Made by a program: the position numbers and the translations under genes. The notes below the pieces were generated by a model. It ran no database searches. It saw only the letters and a program-made list of their open reading frames with translations, and was not told the DNA's origin. Below, piece after piece: positions 1 through 7,484 of a DNA stretch of 26,434 nt (within the stretch, counting starts at the first letter, position 1; every line of letters begins with the position of its first letter). Source of the DNA: an uncultured Chitinophagaceae bacterium (GTDB lineage Bacteria > Bacteroidota > Bacteroidia > Chitinophagales > Chitinophagaceae); contig CALESY010000169.1 of NCBI GenBank assembly GCA_937919945.1, positions 1 through 26,434 of the forward strand, read 5' to 3'.

Positions 1-1
1 A

Positions 2-493
2 AAAGAAGATGTGTTTCAGGTGCAGCAAGCTAAGATAGCCATTGCGAATGGCGGGCTGACAGGGCGTGGTCCGGGGCAAAGTTTGCAGCGCAATTTTCTG
101 CCGCACCCGTATTCAGATTTTATCTACTCTATAATAGTAGAAGAATACGGTTTGGTTGGTGGTGCATTTGTAGTGATACTGTACTTGCTGTTTTTATGGC
201 GCAGTATACAGATATTCAGACGGTGCCCGTACGCGTTTGGTGCATTCCTCGCCGTGGGCTTAAGTATCACGCTTGTGTTTCAGGCAATGCTTAATATGGC
301 AGTGAACGTACACCTTGTGCCTGTAACGGGTTTGACACTGCCGTTGGTTAGTATGGGTGGTTCATCTATCTGGTTTACCAGTATAGCCATCGGTGTAGTA
401 TTGAGCGTGAGTAAGTATGTGGACGAAAACGAAGGCAAGAAAAAAATAAATGAAGAAACAAAAGTGAAAACACCTAAACCCGCATTGGCATAA
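2..493 (+). CDS. ftsW: Cell division protein FtsW, C-terminal part (5' end outside window)
   Basis: This is the last 163 residues of a SEDS-family glycosyltransferase, the polymerase that builds septal peptidoglycan from lipid II in the inner membrane. The reading frame is open from base 2, so the gene continues upstream; the GTG at 11 is an internal codon, not a start. Visible family marks are the IAIANGGLTGRGPGQS stretch, the following NFLPHPYSDFIYSIIVEEYG block that is very typical of FtsW/RodA, hydrophobic membrane segments, and the GLTLPLVSMGGSS motif near the end. A short Lys/Glu-rich cytoplasmic tail closes the protein. The stop codon directly abuts the murG ATG, and position just before murG in a dcw cluster favours FtsW over RodA. 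Confidence 0.95.
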   Translation, partial: KEDVFQVQQAKIAIANGGLTGRGPGQSLQRNFLPHPYSDFIYSIIVEEYGLVGGAFVVILYLLFLWRSIQIFRRCPYAFGAFLAVGLSITLVFQAMLNMAVNVHLVPVTGLTLPLVSMGGSSIWFTSIAIGVVLSVSKYVDENEGKKKINEETKVKTPKPALA

Positions 494-1591
494 ATGAACA
501 ATAAACGCATCATAATAGCAGGTGGCGGTACTGGCGGACATATCTTCCCCGCTGTAGCCATAGGCCATGCGTTGCAGCAACTGCAACCCGGTACGGAACT
601 GCTGTTTGTAGGTGCGAAAGGAAAAATGGAAATGGAAAAAGTGCCGCAAGAGGGCTTCAGGATAGTGGGGTTGGATATTGCAGGCTTTAACAGGAGCAAT
701 ATGTTGAAGAACCTGTTGCTGCCCTATAAAATATTAAAGAGTGCATTGCAGGCACGTAGCATCATCAAAGGTTTTAAACCCAATGCAGTAGTAGGTGTAG
801 GTGGTTACGCCAGCTTTCCGGTGCTGAATGCCGCGCAAGGTATGGGCATACCCACTTTGATACAGGAACAAAACTCGTATGCGGGCAAGAGCAATAAGAT
901 ACTAAGCAGAAAGGCAAAAGCGGTATGTGTGGCATACGATAAGATGGATAAGTTTTTCCCTGCAGACAGGTTGATATTGACGGGCAACCCCGTTCGTAGT
1001 AAAATATCACGGTCAACATTGGACAGGGCGGAAGGGCAGGCTTGGTTGGGTATGAACAACTTCAGGAAAACGATACTGGTAGTGGGTGGCAGCCTCGGTG
1101 CAAAATCCATCAACGAAGCAATATACGCAAGCCTTGAAGATATACTGCAGCAAGACGTGCAGATAGTATGGCAAACAGGTAAGCCCTACTACGAACAGGC
1201 AAAACAAAGGGCAGCTGCGTTTGGCGACAAAGTAAAAGTCTTTGATTTCATCCGTGAGATGGACTATGCCTATGCTGCAGCCGATGTAGTAGTGTCAAGG
1301 GCGGGGGCGTTAGCAATAGCTGAGCTGTGCATAGTAGCGAAACCGGTAATATTCGTTCCTTATCCCTTCGCTGCGGAAGACCATCAGACAAGCAACGCGC
1401 TGGCATTGGTAGAACACAATGCCGCTATGATGGTAAAAGACAGTGACGCGAAAACAGAACTGGTAAAGAAATTAAAAATGCTGCTGCAAGACGCATCTAT
1501 GCAGGAGATAATGGTGAAAGCCCTCAAGGCATTAGCCATCAAAGATGCAGATAAAAGAATAGCTGAAAAAGTATTAGCAATAGCACAATGA
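494..1591 (+). CDS. murG: UDP-GlcNAc:undecaprenyl-PP-MurNAc-pentapeptide GlcNAc transferase MurG
   Basis: MurG transfers GlcNAc from UDP-GlcNAc to lipid I to give lipid II, at the cytoplasmic face of the inner membrane. The 365-residue length is normal for the GT28 family. The N-terminal Gly-rich loop GGGTGGHIFPA lies at residues 10-20, a second loop GGSLGAKSIN near residue 197, and the UDP-GlcNAc-binding region SRAGALAIAEL followed by PYPFAAEDHQTSNA near residues 268-300. The ATG follows the ftsW stop with no gap, and the last bases form an ATGA overlap with murC, so translation is probably coupled along this run. Nothing is truncated or unusual. Confidence 0.98.
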   Translation: MNNKRIIIAGGGTGGHIFPAVAIGHALQQLQPGTELLFVGAKGKMEMEKVPQEGFRIVGLDIAGFNRSNMLKNLLLPYKILKSALQARSIIKGFKPNAVVGVGGYASFPVLNAAQGMGIPTLIQEQNSYAGKSNKILSRKAKAVCVAYDKMDKFFPADRLILTGNPVRSKISRSTLDRAEGQAWLGMNNFRKTILVVGGSLGAKSINEAIYASLEDILQQDVQIVWQTGKPYYEQAKQRAAAFGDKVKVFDFIREMDYAYAAADVVVSRAGALAIAELCIVAKPVIFVPYPFAAEDHQTSNALALVEHNAAMMVKDSDAKTELVKKLKMLLQDASMQEIMVKALKALAIKDADKRIAEKVLAIAQ

Positions 1592-2946
1592 ATGTAAGGG
1601 CATTGAAACGGGTTTATTTCGTAGGTATCGGTGGTATCGGTATGAGTGCGCTTGCGCGCTTCTTCCGCAATCAGGGTACAGTAGTTAGTGGCTACGACCG
1701 TACAGAAACACCCCTTACAAAGCAATTGGTGGCAGAGGGGATGGACGTGCATTATACAGACGATATAAGCCTGATAGACAAAGAAGCAGAACTGATTGTT
1801 TATACACCTGCCATACCTAAAGACCATGCAGAACTGAATTGGCTGAAAGATAATGGCTACCCTGTGTACAAGCGTAGTGATGTATTACAATGGATAACAG
1901 AAGCATTATTCTCTGTAACGGTTGCAGGCACGCATGGCAAAACAACCATCTCAACCATGATAGCCTACCTGCTACGCGAAACCGGTTATGGTTGCAATGC
2001 TTTCCTGGGTGGTATATCTGTAAACTATAATAGTAACTATTGGAGCAGCGATAATGCAACGGCGGTGATAGAAGCAGACGAGTATGACAGGAGTTTCCTG
2101 AAACTGTTCCCCGACATAGCTGTGCTGACGGCAATAGATGCAGACCATTTGGATATATATGGCACAGCAGCGGAAGTAGAAGCAGCTTTTATTCAATATA
2201 CCAAAAATATAAAAGCAGGTGGTACGCTGGTAGCAAAACATGGCTTGCATAGAGCAAAAGATTTGCAGGCATCTAATACTATTACCTATAGCTTGCAAAA
2301 TGATGCAGCAGATGTGTATGGTGCTAACATAGTGCAGAAAGATGGTGGTTATGTGTTTGATGTGATAGCGAAAGACTGGATGATACATGATGTGCGCCTG
2401 CCAATAGGAGGTATGCACAATGCTGAAAATGCAATAGCTGCTATTGCTGTGACACAACTATTACAGATAGATGCAGATAAAGTAAAGCAGGCATTGGCAG
2501 GCTTCAAAGGCATTAAGCGCAGGTTTGAATATGTAGTGAAGAATGAAAGAGTGGTGTATGTAGACGACTACGCACATCACCCCGAAGAACTGGCAGCTTT
2601 GATACAGAGTGCCAAGCGATTATTTGCAGGGCGTAAATGTGTAGTTGCTTTTCAACCCCACCTATTTACCCGCACGCGCGATTTTGCAGATGGTTTTGCA
2701 ACAAGCCTCAGCATGGCAGATGAAGTGGTGTTGCTGGATATATATCCTGCAAGAGAGTTACCGATAGAAGGGGTTACATCGCAAATGATTGCTGATAGAA
2801 TGGGTAACCCTAACCATACCATATTGACTAAGGAAGGATTGCTGGATTATGTAAAAGCAGCAAAGCCCGAACTGTTTATAACAGCAGGTGCGGGCGATAT
2901 AGATAAACTGGTGAACCCTATAAAAGAAATACTGGAAAATAAATAA
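1588..2946 (+). CDS. murC: UDP-N-acetylmuramate--L-alanine ligase MurC
   Basis: MurC is the cytoplasmic ATP-dependent ligase that adds the first amino acid, L-Ala, to UDP-MurNAc. The protein has 452 residues, close to the family norm. It shows the N-terminal nucleotide loop VGIGGIGMSALAR (residues 12-24), the Mur ligase P-loop GTHGKTT (114-120), an EADEYDRSF block near 162 and DDYAHHPEEL near 326, which belongs to the C-terminal domain. The start codon overlaps the murG stop by four bases (ATGA), and the stop shares one base with the ftsQ ATG (TAATG). There is no ddl gene between murC and ftsQ, which is usual for Bacteroidota. Confidence 0.98.
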   Translation: MNVRALKRVYFVGIGGIGMSALARFFRNQGTVVSGYDRTETPLTKQLVAEGMDVHYTDDISLIDKEAELIVYTPAIPKDHAELNWLKDNGYPVYKRSDVLQWITEALFSVTVAGTHGKTTISTMIAYLLRETGYGCNAFLGGISVNYNSNYWSSDNATAVIEADEYDRSFLKLFPDIAVLTAIDADHLDIYGTAAEVEAAFIQYTKNIKAGGTLVAKHGLHRAKDLQASNTITYSLQNDAADVYGANIVQKDGGYVFDVIAKDWMIHDVRLPIGGMHNAENAIAAIAVTQLLQIDADKVKQALAGFKGIKRRFEYVVKNERVVYVDDYAHHPEELAALIQSAKRLFAGRKCVVAFQPHLFTRTRDFADGFATSLSMADEVVLLDIYPARELPIEGVTSQMIADRMGNPNHTILTKEGLLDYVKAAKPELFITAGAGDIDKLVNPIKEILENK

Positions 2947-4076
2947 TGAGCGAAAAGCGCAAAATATCGGTTCGTAAAATAATACAAGCAATGGTTACCA
3001 TATTGGTGACGGGTGCCTGTGTTACGGCCATGCTGAGCGCAGCACGCAAACAAGATGCACAGCATATTAAGGACTTCAGCATCAATATAAAAAATGAACA
3101 GTTTGGTTTTATTGATAAGGCAGAAGTGAAAGAAAGATTGCTGAATGATAAGGATATAGATGTAAAGAAGATATCGCTGGGTAGGTTGAACATAGGTAAG
3201 ATGGAGGAAATAGTGGCCACCAATCCGTGGGTAGCAAGCGCTCAGGTATATATTGACAACAGAAAAGTAGTGCATGTAAATCTGACTCAACGTGTGCCGG
3301 TAGCGAGGCTCTTCGATCAGGCAGGTAACAGTTATTATTTAGATAACACGCTCGCCGCCATGCCATTGAGCGACAGGTACATACATTATACCACTGTTGT
3401 TACCAATGTACCTGTATTGAAAAATGACAGTATAGGTGATGCATTGAAAGCGCAGATAGTAAAATTAGTAAGGCATATAGAAAGAGATAGCTTCTGGAGT
3501 GCGCAGGTGTCGCAAATCATATTGAATGACGACAGGGCATTTGAAATAGTACCTGTGTTGGGCAATCATAAAATACTGATAGGTGATACATCGAACCTTG
3601 AAGAGAAGTTTGAAAACCTGTATGCTTTTTACAAAAAAGTAATGGTGCGTATTGGTTGGGATAAATACGAAGTGTTGGATGTCCGTTACAAAGGGCAAGT
3701 TGTGGCATCGCCTGCATTGCCATGGAAGCCACCAACAGACAAGGCTATGAGTAATATGAACTGGGTAAAAAGTATTATAGGCAATGATACCAACAAAGTG
3801 ATAGCACCATTACCAAAGGCCGTTGCTATACAACCGCAAGCTAATGCAGTAACTGCAGTAAAGCAGGTAAATGCAACAAGCACAACAGCACCTAAGCCGC
3901 AAGTGACACAACCTGCAAAAACTGTAACGCCATCTGTACCAAAGAAACCTGAACCAAAAGCGATCACAAAAAAAGAAGATAAAAAACCTGAACCGAAGAA
4001 GCCCGATAACAAAGAGAAACAAAAAGAGAAAACGCAAAACAAAGAAGAACAAAAACCAAAGTATTTGTATCAGTAA
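2946..4076 (+). CDS. ftsQ: Cell division protein FtsQ with a long basic/Pro-rich C-terminal tail
   Basis: FtsQ is a bitopic membrane protein that recruits later divisome proteins. I identify it from position (between murC and ftsA) and layout: a basic cytoplasmic N-terminus, one membrane segment at about residues 10-32, a POTRA-like region at about 43-112 (with the NPWVASAQVYIDN stretch) and a beta-rich FtsQ/DivIB region to about residue 250. From about residue 280 to 376 the sequence becomes low-complexity, first Ala/Thr/Gln/Pro-rich and then packed with Lys, Glu and Pro (PKKPEPKAITKKEDKKPEPK). This tail would lie in the periplasm and makes the protein longer than a typical FtsQ of roughly 250-290 residues. 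The start overlaps the murC stop by one base. Confidence 0.92.
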   Translation: MSEKRKISVRKIIQAMVTILVTGACVTAMLSAARKQDAQHIKDFSINIKNEQFGFIDKAEVKERLLNDKDIDVKKISLGRLNIGKMEEIVATNPWVASAQVYIDNRKVVHVNLTQRVPVARLFDQAGNSYYLDNTLAAMPLSDRYIHYTTVVTNVPVLKNDSIGDALKAQIVKLVRHIERDSFWSAQVSQIILNDDRAFEIVPVLGNHKILIGDTSNLEEKFENLYAFYKKVMVRIGWDKYEVLDVRYKGQVVASPALPWKPPTDKAMSNMNWVKSIIGNDTNKVIAPLPKAVAIQPQANAVTAVKQVNATSTTAPKPQVTQPAKTVTPSVPKKPEPKAITKKEDKKPEPKKPDNKEKQKEKTQNKEEQKPKYLYQ

Positions 4077-4114
4077 AAAAAATAGAAACATTAACAGCTT
4101 AAACGCGACGCAAT

Positions 4115-5518
4115 ATGAGTAAAAAAGAACAACCCATCATTGTCGGCCTCGACATAGGAACTACGAAAGTAGTAGCCATAGCGGGCCGCAAAAACGAGTA
4201 TGGCAAACTTGAGATACTCGGTTTCGGTAAGTCGGAATCGCAAGGTGTGAGCCACGGTGTGGTGATGAACATCGAACAATGTATCCGGTCTATCGAGCAG
4301 GCTATAGAGAAATGCCTGTTGTCGAACCCCAATCTCGAAATCAAAGAAGTGTACGTAGGCATTGCAGGGCAGCATATAAAAAGCCTGCAAACACGCGGCG
4401 ACCGTGTACGTACACGCACCGATGAAGAGATTACCAAAGAAGATATAGACCTGCTGGTGCGCGACCAGTATAAAACATATATACCTGCGGGCGACCAGAT
4501 AATAGACATTGTGCCGCAGGAGTTCATGGTAGATAGTACACCCAATGTAATAGACCCTGTGGGTATGAGCGGTGTTAAGATCGGAGCCAATTTCCATATC
4601 GTTACAGGCGATCGTAATGCCATCCGCAACATCAAGCGTTGTGTGGACAAAGCCAACCTCAATACAAGAGATTTGGTACTGCAGCCATTAGCATCTGCCG
4701 CAGCAGTAATGAATGATGAAGATCTGGAAGCAGGTGTAGCTATAGTGGATATAGGTGGTGGTACTACAGATATGGCAGTGTTCTACGACGGTGTGCTGAA
4801 ACACACAGCCGTAATACCATATGCAGGCGTTAATATCACTAATGATATACGGAACGGATTGGGTGTATTGCGTGCGCAGGCAGAGCAGATGAAAGTGCAG
4901 TTTGGTACAGCATTGGCAGACGAAGCCAACGCGAATGCCTACATCACTATACCGGGTTTACGTGGTTTGCCGCCGAAAGAAATATCGGTTAAGAATCTTG
5001 CCAATATCATACAGGCACGTATGCAAGAGATACTGGACTATGTTGTGTATCACCTGAAACAAATAGGCTTGGATAAAAAATTGTATGGCGGTGTGATACT
5101 GACTGGTGGCGGTGCGCAACTTAAACACATCATACAATTGACGGAGTATGTAACTGGTTTGGGTGCACGTATAGGCTATCCTAACGAACACCTTTCCGGC
5201 AACGATAGCGAAACGATGATGAATCCTATGTATTCTACTTGTATTGGTTTGATACTACGTGGTTATCACGACTACGAAAACGGCAGATTGCGATTTGTAG
5301 GCGAGGGTGGCAATATCATGCACATCAGTGCTGAAGAAGCAAAAGTGATAGCTGATAATCTGAAAACTGTTGAAGACAGCGTAGCAGATGATGGCGAAGC
5401 AGAAGGCAAAGAAAACAGGCATGCGAAGCGTAGCGAAAACTTCAAAAAACTGTTTGATGGTTTCAAAGGCAAATTCATGAAACTGTTTGAAGAAGTAGAC
5501 GATCAGGAAATGGAATAA
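4115..5518 (+). CDS. ftsA: Cell division protein FtsA
   Basis: FtsA is the actin-like ATPase that tethers FtsZ filaments to the inner membrane and connects them to the periplasmic divisome. The 467-residue protein shows the phosphate-1 motif VGLDIGTTK (residues 10-18), the 1C subdomain region, the phosphate-2 motif VDIGGGTTDMAVF (about 210-222) and the adenosine motif GGVILTGGGAQL (about 325-336). The C-terminus has an acidic/basic linker followed by an amphipathic helix, FKKLFDGFKGKFMKLFEE (about residues 443-460), as expected of the membrane-targeting sequence. It lies 38 bases after ftsQ and 69 before ftsZ. Confidence 0.97.
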   Translation: MSKKEQPIIVGLDIGTTKVVAIAGRKNEYGKLEILGFGKSESQGVSHGVVMNIEQCIRSIEQAIEKCLLSNPNLEIKEVYVGIAGQHIKSLQTRGDRVRTRTDEEITKEDIDLLVRDQYKTYIPAGDQIIDIVPQEFMVDSTPNVIDPVGMSGVKIGANFHIVTGDRNAIRNIKRCVDKANLNTRDLVLQPLASAAAVMNDEDLEAGVAIVDIGGGTTDMAVFYDGVLKHTAVIPYAGVNITNDIRNGLGVLRAQAEQMKVQFGTALADEANANAYITIPGLRGLPPKEISVKNLANIIQARMQEILDYVVYHLKQIGLDKKLYGGVILTGGGAQLKHIIQLTEYVTGLGARIGYPNEHLSGNDSETMMNPMYSTCIGLILRGYHDYENGRLRFVGEGGNIMHISAEEAKVIADNLKTVEDSVADDGEAEGKENRHAKRSENFKKLFDGFKGKFMKLFEEVDDQEME

Positions 5519-5587
5519 CAACTCAAAAAAATTCACAACTATTCATAACACAACTATTGTATTACTAACCCAACAAAAACAAATCGT

Positions 5588-7291
5588 ATGATACATTTCG
5601 AAATCCCAAAAAATCAATCATCTATCCTGAAAGTGATAGGTGTAGGCGGTGGTGGCAGCAATGCTGTAAACTACATGCACAGCCTTGGTATTGAAGGCGT
5701 TGATTTTGTTATCTGCAACACCGACTCACAAGCGTTGGCGTTGAGCCCGGTTGCAAATAAAATACAGCTTGGCCCGCACCTTACACAAGGTTTAGGAGCC
5801 GGTGCCAATCCTGAAATCGGTAAACAGGCTAGTGAAGAAAGCAATGAGGATATCTCTAAAATATTAAAAGTAAACACCCGCATGGCGTTCATCACGGCAG
5901 GTATGGGTGGTGGTACAGGTACGGGTGGTGCACCTGTTGTGGCAAAAATCTGTCGCGACTTGGGTATACTGACGGTAGGTATAGTTACTACACCTTTTAC
6001 ATACGAAGGACGTAAACGTCTGAAGCAGGCGCAAGATGGTATAGATCGTATGCGCGAGCATGTAGATACCATCCTCATCATATCTAACGACAAACTACGT
6101 CAGCAATGCGGCAACTTGCCATTTACACAAGCATTTGCAAAAGCAGATGATGTGTTGGCTACAGCTGCTAAATGTATTACAGATGTTATCACCTCTACAG
6201 GGCAAATAAACGTTGATTTCGCAGACGTTTGTACTGTAATGAAGAATGGTGGTGTTGCCATACTGGGTAGCGCGCAAGTAGGTGGCGAAAACCGAGCATT
6301 GCATGCAGTAGAGCAGGCGCTGAACTCACCATTGCTGAATGACAGTGATATACGTGGTGCTAAATGGATATTGTTAAATATTACATCAAGCGCAGGCGAG
6401 CATGAACATACAATGGATGAAGCAGAGGCTATACAAGCCTTTGTACAAGAGCAGGCAGGTGATAATTGCGATGTCATACTGGGTATGGGCCACGACCCTA
6501 ATCTCGGCGATAAAATAGCAGTTACTATTATTGCTACAGGTTTCCATCACAAAGAGCTGAATATGGAAATACCTGAAAAGTCGAACCAGCCTGAAAAGAT
6601 TGTAGTAACACTGGGTGATACGAATGCGAATATACCTACATCTGTGCCTGTAGCAGAAGCGCCAAAGGCAACAGTACATACGATGACACCAACACTGGTA
6701 GAGATGCCTGTTGCGGAGCATAAATCAGTAGTTATAGATGCTAAGCCTGCATTCCCTGTGTCAGAGGCTAAAGAAATTTTTACACTCGATACAGTAACAC
6801 CGGCTACACCCGTTGTTGAAACACCTGTTGCAGCAATAACTGAAATGCCGGTTAATACAGTAGCAGAAACAACGCAGGTGCCGGTTGTGGAAGCTAAGCA
6901 GGAGGAAACCATCCAGCTAATAATAAAGAACGAAACACCGGCACCAGTACAAAATGTGCAGGAGACTCCGGTAGTAAAAGTAGGTGAACGAGTACTTACT
7001 GCTGAAGAGATAGAAGAAAGACAGCGATTTGAAGACCAGAAACGTGCGTTGGAAGAAAGAGCAGAACGCCTTCGTCGCATGAGCTTCAATATCAAAACGA
7101 ATGAAAGCAGCGATGATGTAGAAAATGTACCTGCATATGTACGTCGGAATATACAGGTTGAAAATGATGGTGTAGCATCGTCTGATACTTTTTATAGTGG
7201 ATATACAGTAGGTGTAAACGACCAGCAGAATAACAATCAGGCAAGCATACAAACCATCAACACATTCCTTGATGGCAAGAAGCCTGATTAA
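5588..7291 (+). CDS. ftsZ: Cell division GTPase FtsZ, with long C-terminal linker
   Basis: FtsZ is the tubulin homologue that forms the cytokinetic ring. The GTP-binding core occupies about residues 1-320, with GVGGGGSN (18-25), the tubulin signature GMGGGTGTG (105-113) and the T7 synergy loop NVDFADV (208-214) that completes the neighbouring subunit's GTPase site. A linker of about 190 residues, rich in Val, Thr, Pro and Glu, follows; it has loosely repeated PVVE/TPV/MPV units and then a charged helix near 465-500. The likely conserved C-terminal peptide that contacts FtsA, VPAYVRR, is at 514-520, with about 47 further residues after it. At 567 residues it is much longer than E. coli FtsZ (383). 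It is the last gene of the cluster, with a terminator at 7329-7355. Confidence 0.98.
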   Translation: MIHFEIPKNQSSILKVIGVGGGGSNAVNYMHSLGIEGVDFVICNTDSQALALSPVANKIQLGPHLTQGLGAGANPEIGKQASEESNEDISKILKVNTRMAFITAGMGGGTGTGGAPVVAKICRDLGILTVGIVTTPFTYEGRKRLKQAQDGIDRMREHVDTILIISNDKLRQQCGNLPFTQAFAKADDVLATAAKCITDVITSTGQINVDFADVCTVMKNGGVAILGSAQVGGENRALHAVEQALNSPLLNDSDIRGAKWILLNITSSAGEHEHTMDEAEAIQAFVQEQAGDNCDVILGMGHDPNLGDKIAVTIIATGFHHKELNMEIPEKSNQPEKIVVTLGDTNANIPTSVPVAEAPKATVHTMTPTLVEMPVAEHKSVVIDAKPAFPVSEAKEIFTLDTVTPATPVVETPVAAITEMPVNTVAETTQVPVVEAKQEETIQLIIKNETPAPVQNVQETPVVKVGERVLTAEEIEERQRFEDQKRALEERAERLRRMSFNIKTNESSDDVENVPAYVRRNIQVENDGVASSDTFYSGYTVGVNDQQNNNQASIQTINTFLDGKKPD

Positions 7292-7328
7292 TCAACAGTC
7301 TCTTTTGTTATATTTCATATTGCGTAAC

Positions 7329-7355
7329 GCTCCCCTTTTCTAAGGGGAGCTTTTT
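7329..7355 (+). terminator. Rho-independent terminator after ftsZ
   Basis: A perfect 9-bp stem, GCTCCCCTT (7329-7337) pairing with AAGGGGAGC (7342-7350), closes a 4-base loop and is followed by TTTTT. It starts 37 bases past the ftsZ stop and ends the dcw transcript. Confidence 0.93.
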
Positions 7356-7458
7356 ATTGCGTGATGAAATTGTTAAGGGATTATGAACGGAGTGTTTCCG
7401 TAATCATAAATCTGTATGAAGTTTGGTGCAGGTAACATATAATAGCCACAGGCTTATA

Positions 7459-7466
7459 TTTCTTTG
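7459..7466 (+). promoter_or_regulatory. Possible weak -7 box for the choice-of-anchor I gene
   Basis: The TTTCTTTG element matches the Bacteroidota -7 consensus TAnnTTTG at all but one position and lies 18 bases before the ATG at 7485. No TTG at the usual -33 spacing was found. The element overlaps the only alternative start, a TTG at 7464, which is one reason to prefer the downstream ATG. Confidence 0.3.
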
Positions 7467-7484
7467 CAGCCAAATGAAAATAGT

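Noticed and set aside
280..699. Minus-strand open frames of 95-139 codons across ftsW and murG
   Set aside because: They lie wholly opposite well-identified genes, have no family motifs and unnatural Cys/His/Tyr-rich composition; they mirror the coding bias of the real strand.
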